From contig NZ_JAOYTH010000015.1 in assembly GCF_025847205.1 (NCBI RefSeq), positions 62,001 through 126,000 of the forward strand: DNA of 64,000 bases. Reading direction: 5' to 3'. The position numbers and the translations under genes are program-made. Positions 25,167 to 36,787 of this stretch are shown here, one piece after another. Under the pieces are notes generated by a model. The model was not told the origin of the DNA. It saw nothing but the letters and a program-made list of their open reading frames with translations, and searched no databases. The DNA comes from Pararhizobium sp. YC-54 (GTDB lineage: Bacteria > Pseudomonadota > Alphaproteobacteria > Rhizobiales > Rhizobiaceae). The stretch's first letter is position 1. Each line of letters begins with the position of its first letter.

Positions 25167-26975
25167 TCAAATCAGAGTTTCGGCGTCCGCCGGCTCTGCC
25201 GGCGTCGTGCCCTGTAGATTGTGGAGGCGAGCGTAAAGGCCGTCACTGCGCTGCGCAAGCACCTCATGGGTGCCTTCCTCGGCCACGATCCCGTCCTTCA
25301 TGACGATGATCTTGTCGGCATTGACGACGGTCGACAGACGGTGGGCGATGACGACCACGGTGCGGCCGCTCATGGCGTGGTCGAGCGCCTTCTGCACGGC
25401 TGCTTCCGATTCGGTATCGAGCGCGGATGTTGCCTCGTCGAGAAGCAGGATGGGGGCGTTGCGCACCAGCGCCCGGGCGATCGACAGCCGCTGGCGCTGG
25501 CCGCCTGAAAGGGTCACCCCGTTTTCACCGACCGCGGTGTCGTATCCCTGCGGCTGCATGCGGATGAAGTCATGCGCATAGGCCAGTTTTGCCGCTTCCT
25601 CGACCTCGGCATCGGTCGCCTTTGGGCGGCCGTAGCGGATGTTGTCGCGGATCGAGCCTTCGAACAGGTAGGGCTGCTGTGAAACATAGGCGAGCCCGTT
25701 GCGCAGCGACTGCTTGGTGACATGGGCGATGTCTTGCCCGTCGATCAGGATTTCGCCGCCGGAAGGGTCATAGAAACGCGGAATGAGGCTGATGACGGTC
25801 GATTTGCCGGCACCGGATGGCCCGACGAGGGCGGTCGTCTTGCCGCCTTCGGCAATGAAGCTGACGCCTTTGAGGATTTCGTCGCCATTGTTGTAGGAGA
25901 AACGGACGTTCCTGAATTCGATGGTGGCTGCCGCGAGCGTCAGATCGCGCCCGTCCGGCAGGTCTCGCTGATGCGGGACCACATCGAGGATTTCGTAGAT
26001 CATCCGCGCATTGACGACGGCGCGTTCCAGCGAAACCTGCAACCGTGCCAGGCGCCGGGCCGGATCATAGGCCATCAACAGCGCCGTCACGAAGGAGAAG
26101 AAGGCGCCGGGCTGGACGCCGTTGTAGATCGACCGGAAGGCGGCGTAGGCCAAGACGCTGGAAATCGCGAAACCGGCGAAGGTTTCCGTCATCGGCGCGG
26201 TGCGTTCACTGAGGCGGGCAATGCGGTTTGCGCGGTTTTCGGCGCGGTCGATGATCCCCTCGACCTTGGTCCTCAGCTGTTCTTCCATCGTAAATGCCTT
26301 GACGATGGTGATGCCCTGTATGGTTTCCTGCATGGCGCCGAGCACGTGGCTGTTGATCTCGACCGATTCGCGCGTCGCCTGCCGCAGCCGGCGCGAGATG
26401 TAGCGAAGGCCAATCAGCAAAGGCGGCGCTACGACGAAAACGATCAGCGTCAGCAGCCAGTCCTTGCTGATCATCACGCCGATCAACGCCACCAATGTCA
26501 GAAAATCGCGCGCCAGCGAGGTCACCGTCATGTTGAGCACATCGCGGATGCCGGAAACGTTCTGGCTGATCTGGGCGGAGATGCGGGCCGAGCGGGTATC
26601 GCTGAAATAACCGACGCTTAGCGCCATGAGGTGCGAATAGAGCCGGCGCTGGTAGCTTGCGACGATATTGTTGCCGATCTTCGATAGCGCGACGGCCTGG
26701 CCATATGTGGCAAAGCCGCGCAGCACGAAGGCGAGAAAGATTGCACCGCAGATATAGAGGACGATGTCCGCGCGCTTGTTGGCAAAGGCCTCGTTGACGA
26801 CCGATTCCATGATCCAGGCGGTAAAGGCGGTCGTGCCGGCGACGATGGCGAGGCACACGATGGCGAAGATGTAGCCGCGCAGGTGCGTGCGCCCGTTTTC
26901 AGCGATCACGCGCTTGAGGACACTGGTAATTGTCTCGCGATCGACTGCGGGGAGCTTTGTCTTGGCTTGCTTCAA
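25167..26975 (-). CDS. MsbA-like ABC exporter (fused permease and ATPase)
   Basis: Half-size ABC exporter of 602 residues that works as a homodimer in the inner membrane: six membrane helices (about 35-330), then the ATPase domain with Walker [10 protein letters not shown] near 395, the signature LSGGQRQR, Walker [13 protein letters not shown] and the H-loop AHRLS. This layout is shared by MsbA lipid flippases and multidrug exporters; rhizobial copies are often labelled MsbA or HlyB-like, and the substrate is not determined by sequence. The start codon is TTG with AAGGA upstream, the only plausible start before the first helix. Leading gene of the dapB-gpmA transcript. Confidence 0.9.
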   Translation of the reverse strand: MKQAKTKLPAVDRETITSVLKRVIAENGRTHLRGYIFAIVCLAIVAGTTAFTAWIMESVVNEAFANKRADIVLYICGAIFLAFVLRGFATYGQAVALSKIGNNIVASYQRRLYSHLMALSVGYFSDTRSARISAQISQNVSGIRDVLNMTVTSLARDFLTLVALIGVMISKDWLLTLIVFVVAPPLLIGLRYISRRLRQATRESVEINSHVLGAMQETIQGITIVKAFTMEEQLRTKVEGIIDRAENRANRIARLSERTAPMTETFAGFAISSVLAYAAFRSIYNGVQPGAFFSFVTALLMAYDPARRLARLQVSLERAVVNARMIYEILDVVPHQRDLPDGRDLTLAAATIEFRNVRFSYNNGDEILKGVSFIAEGGKTTALVGPSGAGKSTVISLIPRFYDPSGGEILIDGQDIAHVTKQSLRNGLAYVSQQPYLFEGSIRDNIRYGRPKATDAEVEEAAKLAYAHDFIRMQPQGYDTAVGENGVTLSGGQRQRLSIARALVRNAPILLLDEATSALDTESEAAVQKALDHAMSGRTVVVIAHRLSTVVNADKIIVMKDGIVAEEGTHEVLAQRSDGLYARLHNLQGTTPAEPADAETLI

Positions 26976-27078
26976 GCTGGTTTCCTTAAAACCCGGCGCA
27001 TGCTTGGAGGCGCCTTATTTCACCGGGCTCTATAGTCCCTTGATCCCCGTTTGGCGAGTCTAGAGACCTTCAGGGGTC

Positions 27079-28104
27079 TCAAGTTCTCCAGCGCCGTCCC
27101 TCCGTTGCCACACCGAAACGCGACGGCGTACGCGAATAGGCGGCAAGGCCGGAAAGTGCTGCGGTCGGATGGGTGACCACGAAAGTCGGTATGGTTTTGA
27201 GCAGCGCCGAATGGGGTGCCTTGTCTTCGAAGGCCTGGCGGAACTCCGGCTTTTTCAGTGCCGGCAGGATCTTTTGCGAAATGCCGCCGGCCAAAAACAC
27301 GCCGCCGCGCGCCATGAAGATCATCGCCATGTCACCGGCGACACGGCCGAGATAGGTGGAAAACAAGGAGACGGTCTCTACCGCCACCTCGTCGCTGCCG
27401 GCAAGTGCGCCGGTCGTCACCGCGGCCGGGTCGGCCAGTTGCGGTTCCCAGGCCTTTGATTCGCAGACGGCACGATAGATGTTCATGATGCCGCGGCCGC
27501 ACAGCAGCTGTTCGGCGGAAATACGCCCTTCGATCGGCTCGAGGAATGGCCAGATCTGATAGTCGCGCTCCGTGCGCGGGCCGACATCGACATGGCCGCC
27601 TTCGCCCGGAACCGGAAACCAGGTGTGCTGGGCATGGACAAGGCCCGCCACGCCAAGGCCGGTTCCGGGGCCAAGCACGGCGCATGAGGCGGATTCGAGG
27701 ATGGAGCCGGGGCCGATCTGTTCGCGCCCTTCGTCGCCGATCGACACGATGGCGAGCGCCTGCGCCTCGAAATCGTTGATGATGATGACGTCTTCCAGCG
27801 AAAGCGCCGTCAGCATGTCTCTCGGCTTGATCACCCAGCCGGCATTGGTCAGCGGAATTTCGTCGCCCTTGACCGGGCCTGCCACCGCGATGATCGCGGA
27901 GCGTGGCTGAACTGATGTCTTGTCGAGGATGCTGGTCTGCAGCGCTTCTTCGATGCTGGCATAGTTGGTCGTCGGGATGATCGGAAACAGCTTCGGTTCG
28001 GCGAAGGCATCGATGAGGAGTGCGAACCGGGCATTGGTCCCGCCGATATCGCCGATCAGGATCGGAAAGGTGAGGCTGCTTTCGGTATCTGTGAGCGTGG
28101 GCAT
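27079..28104 (-). CDS. glk: Glucokinase
   Basis: ATP-dependent glucose kinase of 341 residues, cytoplasmic. The phosphate-1 loop [15 protein letters not shown] is at residues 15-29; the glucose-binding INDFEAQA and [10 protein letters not shown], and the His/Glu sugar site in [10 protein letters not shown], match the bacterial Glk family. The C-terminus is slightly extended. It is the downstream member of an mgsA-glk pair, 48 bases apart. The combination links glucose entry with the methylglyoxal overflow pathway and is conserved in rhizobia. A weak hairpin (GAGACC/GGTCTC, 27063-27080) overlaps its end, without a T tail. Confidence 0.96.
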   Translation of the reverse strand: MPTLTDTESSLTFPILIGDIGGTNARFALLIDAFAEPKLFPIIPTTNYASIEEALQTSILDKTSVQPRSAIIAVAGPVKGDEIPLTNAGWVIKPRDMLTALSLEDVIIINDFEAQALAIVSIGDEGREQIGPGSILESASCAVLGPGTGLGVAGLVHAQHTWFPVPGEGGHVDVGPRTERDYQIWPFLEPIEGRISAEQLLCGRGIMNIYRAVCESKAWEPQLADPAAVTTGALAGSDEVAVETVSLFSTYLGRVAGDMAMIFMARGGVFLAGGISQKILPALKKPEFRQAFEDKAPHSALLKTIPTFVVTHPTAALSGLAAYSRTPSRFGVATEGRRWRT

Positions 28105-28152
28105 GGGGGTTCCGTTCTGATCGTGCGGACGAAAGGCTCGAAAAGAGCTGTA

Positions 28153-28533
28153 TCAGGGTTGGTTGAAGTCGATCAACTGCTCCGCCGTCGCCCGGTTCAG
28201 CGCCATCGGAATATCGTAGACGGTGGCGAGCCGCATCAGTGCCTTGACATCGACGTCGTGCGGCATGGCGGTGAGGGGATCAACGAAGAAGATCAGCATG
28301 TGCACGTCGCCGGTGGCGATCATCGCGCCGATCTGCTGGTCGCCGCCGAGCGGGCCGCTCTTCAGCCGGATTACTTTCAGGCTTGGACAAGCCTCCTGCA
28401 CCCGGCCGCCGGTGGTGCCTGTGGCAACGATCTTCCAGCCGGCAAAGACGGCCTCGTTGGCCAGCGCAAACGCGGCCATGTCATCTTTCTTCTCGTCGTG
28501 GGCAATCAGCGCCACGCATTTCTGACTGGCCAT
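28153..28533 (-). CDS. mgsA: Methylglyoxal synthase
   Basis: Converts dihydroxyacetone phosphate to methylglyoxal and phosphate, relieving phosphate limitation of glycolysis. The 126-residue chain keeps the core: His12 in IAHDEKK, the phosphate site ATGTTGG, the catalytic Asp65 in [14 protein letters not shown], Asp85 in [11 protein letters not shown] and His92. It is shorter than E. coli MgsA (152) because it lacks the C-terminal extension, as in other rhizobia. It precedes glk on the same strand. The product is toxic, and glyoxalase-fold genes lie elsewhere in the window (20299) without evident linkage. Confidence 0.95.
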   Translation of the reverse strand: MASQKCVALIAHDEKKDDMAAFALANEAVFAGWKIVATGTTGGRVQEACPSLKVIRLKSGPLGGDQQIGAMIATGDVHMLIFFVDPLTAMPHDVDVKALMRLATVYDIPMALNRATAEQLIDFNQP

Positions 28534-28611
28534 TGCAGCTCTCCCGGCGTTAAGCCGACCAATGAATTAAATCGATTTGATTTTCTCTACAGCACTGTTC
28601 CGCAGTTGAAA

Positions 28612-28632
28612 AGCGCCGAAAGTCCCGGCGCT
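28612..28632 (-). terminator. Rho-independent terminator after mepA
   Basis: Perfect seven-base stem AGCGCCG / CGGCGCT with a 7-base loop followed on the minus strand by TTTTC, starting 6 bases after the mepA stop. It separates mepA from the mgsA-glk unit. Confidence 0.7.
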
Positions 28633-28637
28633 CCAGC

Positions 28638-29702
28638 CTATTGCAGCGCAGGGCGGGCCAGGGGAACAGGAACAACGGTATCGGGCAGATCGCTGTTGCC
28701 GGCCTGGATTACCTGTTGGATCGCTGCATCGCCCGATTGCGGCTGCGGCGCCACATAGGCAGTGCCGAAAGTTGCCGATTGCTCGGTGGCGGCAGGAGCG
28801 GCCAGCACTGCGGCGCAGCTCTTCGGTAGATCGGCAAGCGTGACAAACCTCGGCTTGACCGGCTTGTCGCCGGGTTTCTTCACCGGCTTGGCCCAGGGTT
28901 CCTTGGTAAACCACCAGGCGAGCGACTTGTCGCATCCATCGCCGCTTGCCACCGGCGCCTGTGCCTTGCAGCCGGAAGCGCCGGGCGGGCAGTGCATACG
29001 GATATGAAAATGCTCGTCATGACCGTAGACCGGGCGCACCTTGCCAAGCAGCGATCGATCGCCGGTCCAGGTCTCGCAGAGCTTCTTCTTGATGGCCGGA
29101 TTGACGAAGACGCGCTCCACCTGCGGATAGCTCGCCGCCTGCATGACCAGCTTGGCGTGGGTCGGTGTCCAGCGTGCGGCGTTGACAGTCAGGAATTTGC
29201 TCTTGTCGAGCATCGAGGTGAACGGCATATCCTCGCGCTCCTCCGCCGAAAGCGGTTGCGCCGGCTTCGGCGTGAACCAGATATCCGCATCGAGACCAAT
29301 CTGGTGGGAGGCGTGCCCCGTCAGCATCGGGCCACCCCGGGGCTGGGAAATATCGCCGATCAGGATACCGGAGCCCCATCCGAGCTGCACTGCGTCCTGC
29401 GAGAATTTTTCGAGCAGCTGGACCATCGCCGGATTGCCCCAGCGGCGGTTTCGCGACAGCCGCATCGCCTGCCATGTCGGCCCGTCCGTCGGGATCGCCA
29501 CGGCACCGGCCATGCAGCCCTTGGCATAAAAACCGATCGGGCTCGGTGCTGAATTGCTCGGCAGCTGGACCTTGCCGAAAATCTGCTTGGCAGGCGTATC
29601 GTCCGCCGCGGTTGCCCCGCCCGCGGCAAGGCTCAGCCCGATCAGGCCAGCCAGTGCGGCTGATCCCAGATACCGAAGGAAGCCTGCTTTTATCCGTGTC
29701 AT
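28638..29702 (-). CDS. mepA: Penicillin-insensitive murein endopeptidase
   Basis: Periplasmic LAS-type zinc metallopeptidase (M74) that cuts D-Ala-meso-DAP cross-links, 354 residues. It has a Sec signal peptide (1 to about 32), then the zinc site: His130/His133 and Asp138/Asp140 in LTGHASHQIGLDADIWF, and a later His in VYGHDEHFHIRMHCP. The RGG motif before it (SQPRGGPM) is also conserved. The Cys pairs fit periplasmic disulfides. The C-terminal 80 residues, Pro/Ala-rich, exceed the E. coli enzyme (274). ATG 29702 gives a proper signal peptide; longer frames do not. Confidence 0.95.
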   Translation of the reverse strand: MTRIKAGFLRYLGSAALAGLIGLSLAAGGATAADDTPAKQIFGKVQLPSNSAPSPIGFYAKGCMAGAVAIPTDGPTWQAMRLSRNRRWGNPAMVQLLEKFSQDAVQLGWGSGILIGDISQPRGGPMLTGHASHQIGLDADIWFTPKPAQPLSAEEREDMPFTSMLDKSKFLTVNAARWTPTHAKLVMQAASYPQVERVFVNPAIKKKLCETWTGDRSLLGKVRPVYGHDEHFHIRMHCPPGASGCKAQAPVASGDGCDKSLAWWFTKEPWAKPVKKPGDKPVKPRFVTLADLPKSCAAVLAAPAATEQSATFGTAYVAPQPQSGDAAIQQVIQAGNSDLPDTVVPVPLARPALQ

Positions 29703-29915
29703 GTGCCGTCCGTTTCCCGATAACGCATGGCGATCCGCGCGCACGCGAAGCCCAACTGCGATTTGCCCGCCAACACTGACACAGCGTCTTTGTGTCAGAC
29801 TTGCGGGACACGCGACCGTGACCCAAAAAAAATGCCCGATTTGAGGCGGGTTCTGTCAATTGCCCGGATTTTGCCTATTCTGTCGTTCAAGCACGAAAAA
29901 AAGGGGAAAAGCTGG

Positions 29916-31769
29916 ATGCGGCGTATCGGCATGATTTTCACAAGCGCACTGACTTTGGCGGCGGTTGCCTACCTGTCGCTGTCTCCGGTCATGCTGATGG
30001 CGCAGGACCAGCCTGTGTGGCGTATTGGAAACTCCACAATCAGCGAGCCGAAAAACAAGCCGGGCTTTACTCACTTCGACTACGTCAATCCGGATGCGCC
30101 GAAGGGGGGAAACCTCAACCTTTCCGTCTCCGGTACGTTCGACACCTTCAATCCAATCCTCAGCAAGGGTGATGCGGTCGCCGGTCTTTCGCTGGTATTC
30201 GACACGCTGATGAAGCCCGCCGAAGACGAGCTCCTGACGTCCTACGGGCTTCTGGCGGAGGGCGTTTCCTATCCAAGCGACCTGTCCACAACCACCTTCC
30301 GGCTGCGCGAGCAGGCCAAATGGGCTGATGGTACGCCGGTTACCCCGGAAGACGTCGTATTCAGTTTCGACAAGGCAAAGGAGCTTAACCCGCTCCAGTC
30401 CAACTATTACGCCCATGTGGTAAAGGCAGAGAAGACCGGTGATCGGGACGTGACCTTCACCTTCGATGAGAAGGGCAACAAGGAACTGCCGGATATCATC
30501 GGCCAGCTCACCATTTTTCCGAAGGCTTGGTGGGAGGGAACGGGACCCGACGGCAGGCCGCGCGACATTTCGAAGACGACACTGGAACCGGTCATGGGTT
30601 CCGGTCCATACAAGATTGCCTCTTTCTCGCCGGGTGGCAACATAACCTTCGAACTCAGGGACGACTACTGGGGCAAGGACCTCAATGTGAATGTCGGCCA
30701 AAACAATTTCCGCACCATTTCATACGCCTATTTCGGTGATCGAGACGTGGAGTTCGAGGCGTTTCGCGCCGGTGCCGTCGATTATTGGGCCGAGAATTCC
30801 GCCGCCCGCTGGGCGACAGGGTACAACTTCCCCGCCGTCAATGACGGCCGCGTCAAGCGTGAGGAGCTCGAAAACCCCTTCCGGGCCACGGGCATAATGC
30901 AGGCTCTCGTTCCGAATATGCGCCGCGAAATATTCAAGGATCAAAGGGTACGCGAGGCGTTGAACTATGCATTCGATTTCGAGGAACTGAATCGCACCGT
31001 CGCCTTCAACACGTATTCGCGCATCGACAGCTATTTCTGGAACACGGAGCTTGCCTCCTCGAACCTGCCGCAGGGTCGCGAACTGGAAATTCTTGAGAGC
31101 ATGCGGGACAAGGTGCCGGCGGACGTGTTCACCAAGCCCTACGCCAATCCCATTGGCGGAAATCCCCAGAAAAGCCGCGAAAACCTGCGCAAGGCGATCG
31201 GTCTGCTGAAGGAGGCCGGTTACGAGATCAGGGATAGCGTCATGGTCAACAGCAAGACCGGCAAGCCGTTCTCTTTCGAGATTTTGCTGAGCAGCGCGAC
31301 ACTTGAGCGCTGGGCGCTGCCGTACGCGCAGAACCTGCGCAAGATCGGCATCGACGCGCGGGTGCGTACCGTCGATGCCGCGCAATACACGAACCGCGCG
31401 CGCTCTTTCGATTACGATATGATCTGGAACGTATGGGCCGAGACGATGAACCCGGGCAATGAGCAGGCCGACTACTGGGGTTCCGGCTCCGCGAACCAGC
31501 AGGGCTCTCGCAATTATGCGGGTATCGCCGATCCTGCGATCGATGAGCTGATCAGGATGGTCATTTTTGCACCGAACCGCGAGGAGCAGGTGGCGGCCAT
31601 CAAGGCAATGGACAGGGTTCTGCTTGCCCATCAGTATGTCATACCGCTCTTCTACGGCAAGACGGCGCGGATCGCCTATCGCAACGTACTTGATCGCCCG
31701 GCAGAGCTTCCCACCTATTCGCTCGGCTTCCCGGATGTCTGGTGGTCGAAGACAGCTACCGCCCAATGA
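29916..31769 (+). CDS. yejA: Oligopeptide ABC transporter substrate-binding protein (YejA type)
   Basis: Periplasmic peptide-binding protein of 617 residues. The signal peptide MRRIGMIFTSALTLAAVAYL ends near MAQDQ, and the body is the SBP family 5 fold: KPGFTHFDYVNPDAPKGGNL, FDTFNPIL, and EQAKWADGTPVTPEDVVFSF. In E. coli the Yej system takes up microcin C and short peptides. Start 29916 was chosen because of the signal peptide and AGGGGA upstream; the preceding 63 codons of the open frame are not coding-like. It is followed by the permeases yejB and yejE and the ATPase yejF, an operon with a 179-base gap after this gene (see 31810). Confidence 0.92.
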   Translation: MRRIGMIFTSALTLAAVAYLSLSPVMLMAQDQPVWRIGNSTISEPKNKPGFTHFDYVNPDAPKGGNLNLSVSGTFDTFNPILSKGDAVAGLSLVFDTLMKPAEDELLTSYGLLAEGVSYPSDLSTTTFRLREQAKWADGTPVTPEDVVFSFDKAKELNPLQSNYYAHVVKAEKTGDRDVTFTFDEKGNKELPDIIGQLTIFPKAWWEGTGPDGRPRDISKTTLEPVMGSGPYKIASFSPGGNITFELRDDYWGKDLNVNVGQNNFRTISYAYFGDRDVEFEAFRAGAVDYWAENSAARWATGYNFPAVNDGRVKREELENPFRATGIMQALVPNMRREIFKDQRVREALNYAFDFEELNRTVAFNTYSRIDSYFWNTELASSNLPQGRELEILESMRDKVPADVFTKPYANPIGGNPQKSRENLRKAIGLLKEAGYEIRDSVMVNSKTGKPFSFEILLSSATLERWALPYAQNLRKIGIDARVRTVDAAQYTNRARSFDYDMIWNVWAETMNPGNEQADYWGSGSANQQGSRNYAGIADPAIDELIRMVIFAPNREEQVAAIKAMDRVLLAHQYVIPLFYGKTARIAYRNVLDRPAELPTYSLGFPDVWWSKTATAQ

Positions 31770-31809
31770 AAGCCTTGCGCACGGCACACCGTGTACTCCA
31801 AATGAACAT

Positions 31810-31857
31810 ATGCGAATCAGTTTGGGCGTTCTGGCCGGTTTGGCAGGGACGGCTTGA
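31810..31857 (+). other. Fifteen-codon leader-like ORF between yejA and yejB
   Basis: ATG-MRISLGVLAGLAGTA-stop. It reads like the first half of a signal peptide and then stops. It could be the remnant of a deleted second substrate-binding gene, since rhizobial yej operons often have two, or simply chance. No ribosome site of note precedes it. The rest of 31770-31948 holds only the yejB ribosome site (GGGAG). Confidence 0.25.
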
Positions 31858-31948
31858 AGGAGACGAACGGATTGACTGAAGACAGGTGGCAGGCCGCTTG
31901 CGGATCGGATCGTGTTGCCGGCAACGGCGGCAGACGGGAGCAACGCTG

Positions 31949-33040
31949 ATGGGTGGCTATATCCTGCGGCGGCTTCTGCTGATGATCCCGACGATCGTTG
32001 GTATCATGGCCATCTCCTTTGCCGTCATCCAGTTTGCGCCCGGCGGTCCCGTCGAGCAGGTCATCGCCGATCTCACCGGCCAGAGCCAGGGCAGCGACCG
32101 GCTGTCCGGCGGTGGCAGCGATCTGGGCGGACAATCGCTTGGCGACGAATCCTCCGGAAAATACCGGGGTGCGCAAGGACTCGATCCGGATTTCATCAAG
32201 AAGCTGGAAAAGCAGTTCGGCTTCGACAAGCCGCCGCTCGAACGCTTCGGCCAGATGATGTGGAACTACATCCGCTTCGATTTCGGCGAAAGCTTCTTCC
32301 GCAACACCTCGGTGATCGACCTGATCCTCGACAAGATGCCGGTGTCGATTTCGCTCGGGCTTTGGATCCTGTTGTTCTCCTACGCGATCTCCATTCCGCT
32401 CGGCATCAAGAAGGCCATCTCCGACGGCTCGACCTTTGATGTCTGGACGTCCGGCATCATCATCATCGGCTATGCGGTGCCGGGCTTCCTGTTCGGTATC
32501 CTGCTGATCGTGCTGTTCGCCGGCGGTTCGTTCTTCGATTGGTTCCCGCTGCGTGGCATCGTTTCGGATAATTTCGCCCAGCTGAACTGGTGGCAGAAGA
32601 TCCTCGACTACTTCTGGCACATGACCCTGCCGCTGATCACGCTTCTGATGTCTGCCTTCGCAACGACGACGCTGCTCACCAAGAATTCCTTTATCGATGA
32701 GATCAAGAAGCAATATGTCACCACGGCCCGGGCCAAGGGCCTCAACGAACGCCAGGTGCTCTACGGCCATGTCTTCCGCAACGCCATGCTGATCATCATC
32801 GCCGGCTTTCCGGCAGCCTTCATCAGCGCCTTCTTCACCGGCTCGCTTTTGACGGAATACATCTTCTCGCTCGATGGCCTCGGCCGCCTCGGTTATGACG
32901 CCGTCGTCAAGCGCGATTATCCGATCGTCTTTGCGACGCTCTACATCTTCTCGCTGATGGGCCTGCTGGTCAGCCTGCTGTCGGACCTGATCTATACCTG
33001 GGTCGATCCGCGTATCGATTTCGACCGGAGGGATGTCTGA
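31949..33040 (+). CDS. yejB: Microcin C/oligopeptide ABC transporter permease YejB
   Basis: Inner-membrane permease of 363 residues, BPD_transp_1 fold, pairing with YejE. It starts MGGYILRRLLLMIPTIVGIM, the typical first helix of DppB-type permeases. The large periplasmic insert (about residues 45-95, Gly/Ser-rich) is characteristic of YejB. The cytoplasmic EAA loop is near TTARAKGLNERQVLYGHVFR, where YejF docks. The ATG at 31949 has GGGAG 8 bases upstream. Its TGA shares one base with the yejE ATG (33040), indicating translational coupling. Confidence 0.95.
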   Translation: MGGYILRRLLLMIPTIVGIMAISFAVIQFAPGGPVEQVIADLTGQSQGSDRLSGGGSDLGGQSLGDESSGKYRGAQGLDPDFIKKLEKQFGFDKPPLERFGQMMWNYIRFDFGESFFRNTSVIDLILDKMPVSISLGLWILLFSYAISIPLGIKKAISDGSTFDVWTSGIIIIGYAVPGFLFGILLIVLFAGGSFFDWFPLRGIVSDNFAQLNWWQKILDYFWHMTLPLITLLMSAFATTTLLTKNSFIDEIKKQYVTTARAKGLNERQVLYGHVFRNAMLIIIAGFPAAFISAFFTGSLLTEYIFSLDGLGRLGYDAVVKRDYPIVFATLYIFSLMGLLVSLLSDLIYTWVDPRIDFDRRDV

Positions 33041-34175
33041 TGGCCGACATCACTGCCAACCCTTCCCTTGTCACCGGTGCTCCCGGCCGGCTGTCGCCGG
33101 TCAATCGCCGCCGCTGGGAAAATTTCCGGGCCAACCGCCGCGGCTACTGGTCTTTCTGGATATTCATGGTGCTGTTCGGCCTCAGCCTGTGCGCCGAGTT
33201 CATCGCCAACGACAAGCCGGTGCTCGCCTCCTACAAGGGCGAGATCCTGGTGCCGGTACTGGTCAATTACCCGGAGGAAAAGTTCGGCGGCTTTCTCGCT
33301 GAAACCGACTACCGCTCCGACTACATCCGCGACGAGATCAATGCCAATGGCTGGATGATCTGGCCGCCGATCCGCTATTCCTACCAAACCGCCAATTCCA
33401 ACATTCCCCACTCTGCGCCAACGGCGCCCTTCTGGCTGATGGACAGGACTGAACGCTGCTCCGCCTATCCGCAAGGCGCCGATGATCCCGCCTGCACGCT
33501 GGGCAATCTCAACTGGCTCGGCACCGACGATCAGGCGCGCGACGTGACGGCAAGGATGATCTACGGATTCCGCATCTCCGTCCTTTTCGGGCTTGCCCTG
33601 ACCATCGCATCCGCGGTCGTCGGCGTCACGGCCGGCGCGGTACAAGGCTATTTCGGCGGCTGGACGGATCTGCTGCTGCAGCGCTTTATCGAAATCTGGT
33701 CGTCGATGCCGGTGCTCTATATTCTGCTGATCATCGCCGCGATCCTGCCGCCGGGTTTCTTCGTGCTGCTCGGCATCATGCTTTTGTTTTCCTGGGTCGG
33801 CTTCGTCGGCATCGTGCGGGCCGAATTCCTGCGCGCCCGCAATTTTGAATATGTCCGTGCCGCCCGGGCGCTTGGCGTCAACAACCGGACGATCATGTTC
33901 CGCCATCTGCTTCCGAATGCCATGGTGGCGACGCTGACCTTCCTGCCCTTCATTCTTTCCGGCTCGATCACCACACTGACCTCGCTCGATTTCCTTGGCT
34001 TCGGCATGCCGCCCGGCTCGCCCTCGCTTGGCGAACTGATCAGCCAGGGCAAGTCAAACCTGCAGGCCCCCTGGCTCGGACTGACCGCCTTCGTCGTCAT
34101 GTCGGTGATGCTGTCGCTGCTGATCTTCATCGGTGAAGCCGCCCGCGATGCCTTCGACCCAAGGAAGACCTTCCG

Positions 34176-34179
<4 letters not shown>
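33040..34179 (+). CDS. yejE: Microcin C/oligopeptide ABC transporter permease YejE
   Basis: Second permease of the complex, 379 residues. After a cytoplasmic N-terminus (RRWENFRANRRGYWSFWIF, the DppC-type signature) and the first helix comes a long periplasmic domain (about 58-165) with NLNWLGTDDQARDVTARMIYG leading into the transport domain. The EAA loop is VRAARALGVNNRTIMFRHLL. DFLGFGMPPGSPSLGELISQG is the conserved C-terminal motif. Its stop overlaps the yejF GTG start, so all three translocator genes are coupled. Confidence 0.95.
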
Positions 34180-35816
<1,637 letters not shown>

Positions 35817-35827
35817 AGTCTTTTGTC

Positions 35828-36787
35828 ATGTCTTCAAAAAGCCCGGTTATCGTCGATCTGAAGTTCATTCCGCGTGAGGTGGAGGACGGCCTGAAGGGTG
35901 CCTTCCCCGGGCGCGAAGTACTCAATCTCGCCGACCCCGCCCACAAGGGCCGCGATCTCTCCGGTATCGATTATGCCGTCGTCTGGAAATCCGATCCGGA
36001 CCTGTTTTCCCGCGCGCCGGATCTCAAGGTGGTTTTCTCCGGCGGTGCCGGGGTCGATCACGTCCTGACGCTTCCGGGCCTGCCGGATGTGCCGCTGGTC
36101 CGCTTCGTCGACCGCAGCCTGACGACGCGGATGAGCGAATGGGTTGTCATGAACTGCCTCATGCACCTGCGCCAGCACCGCGCCTACGAGGCGCGGGCCA
36201 AAGCCCATGTCTGGGAGGATCTGAGCCAGCCGGAAGCGGCCGATGTGACTGTCGGCGTCATGGGGCTCGGCATACTCGGGCAGGACGCCATCGCCAAGCT
36301 CCGCATCATGGGCTTCAAGACCATCGGCTGGTCACGCTCGAAAAAGGCGATCGATGGCGTCGAGACCTTTGACGGCGATGCGCTGGATGCATTTCTGGCC
36401 AAAACCGATTTTCTCGTCAGCCTGCTGCCGTTGACGGCAGAGACGAAAGGCATCCTGAACGCCTCGCTTTTTTCAAAGCTCAGCCGCAAGGGCCCATTTG
36501 GCGCCCCGGTCCTGATCAACGGCGGCCGTGGCGGCAGTCAGGTCGGCACCGACATCATCGCAGCCCTCAAATCGGGCGTTCTTGGCGGCGCCTCGCTGGA
36601 TGTCTTCGAGCAGGAACCGTTGGACCGGGACAGCCCGTTCTGGGACATCGACAATGTCTATGTCACGCCGCACGTGGCAGCATCCTCGGACGTGAAAGCG
36701 CTGTTCGTCCATGCCGAAAAGCAGATGACGCGCTTCGAAAGCGGCCTGCCGCTGGAGCATCTGGTCGATCGCAAAGCCGGCTATTGA
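35828..36787 (+). CDS. ghrA: Glyoxylate/hydroxypyruvate reductase A
   Basis: NADPH-dependent D-2-hydroxyacid dehydrogenase of 319 residues in the GhrA subgroup. The Rossmann motif is GVMGLGILGQ (about 151-160), followed by GWSRSKK, where Ser/Arg suggest NADP preference. The catalytic Arg is in NGGRGGSQV, Glu in FEQEPL and His in VTPHVAAS. It starts 12 bases after yejF and could be read from the same transcript, although no functional link is evident. Its stop codon directly abuts the stop of the convergent NlpC/P60 gene (36787/36788). Confidence 0.92.
   Translation: MSSKSPVIVDLKFIPREVEDGLKGAFPGREVLNLADPAHKGRDLSGIDYAVVWKSDPDLFSRAPDLKVVFSGGAGVDHVLTLPGLPDVPLVRFVDRSLTTRMSEWVVMNCLMHLRQHRAYEARAKAHVWEDLSQPEAADVTVGVMGLGILGQDAIAKLRIMGFKTIGWSRSKKAIDGVETFDGDALDAFLAKTDFLVSLLPLTAETKGILNASLFSKLSRKGPFGAPVLINGGRGGSQVGTDIIAALKSGVLGGASLDVFEQEPLDRDSPFWDIDNVYVTPHVAASSDVKALFVHAEKQMTRFESGLPLEHLVDRKAGY

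Noticed and set aside
27063..27080. GAGACC/GGTCTC hairpin at the end of glk as a terminator
   Set aside because: Six-base stem without any T run on the minus strand.
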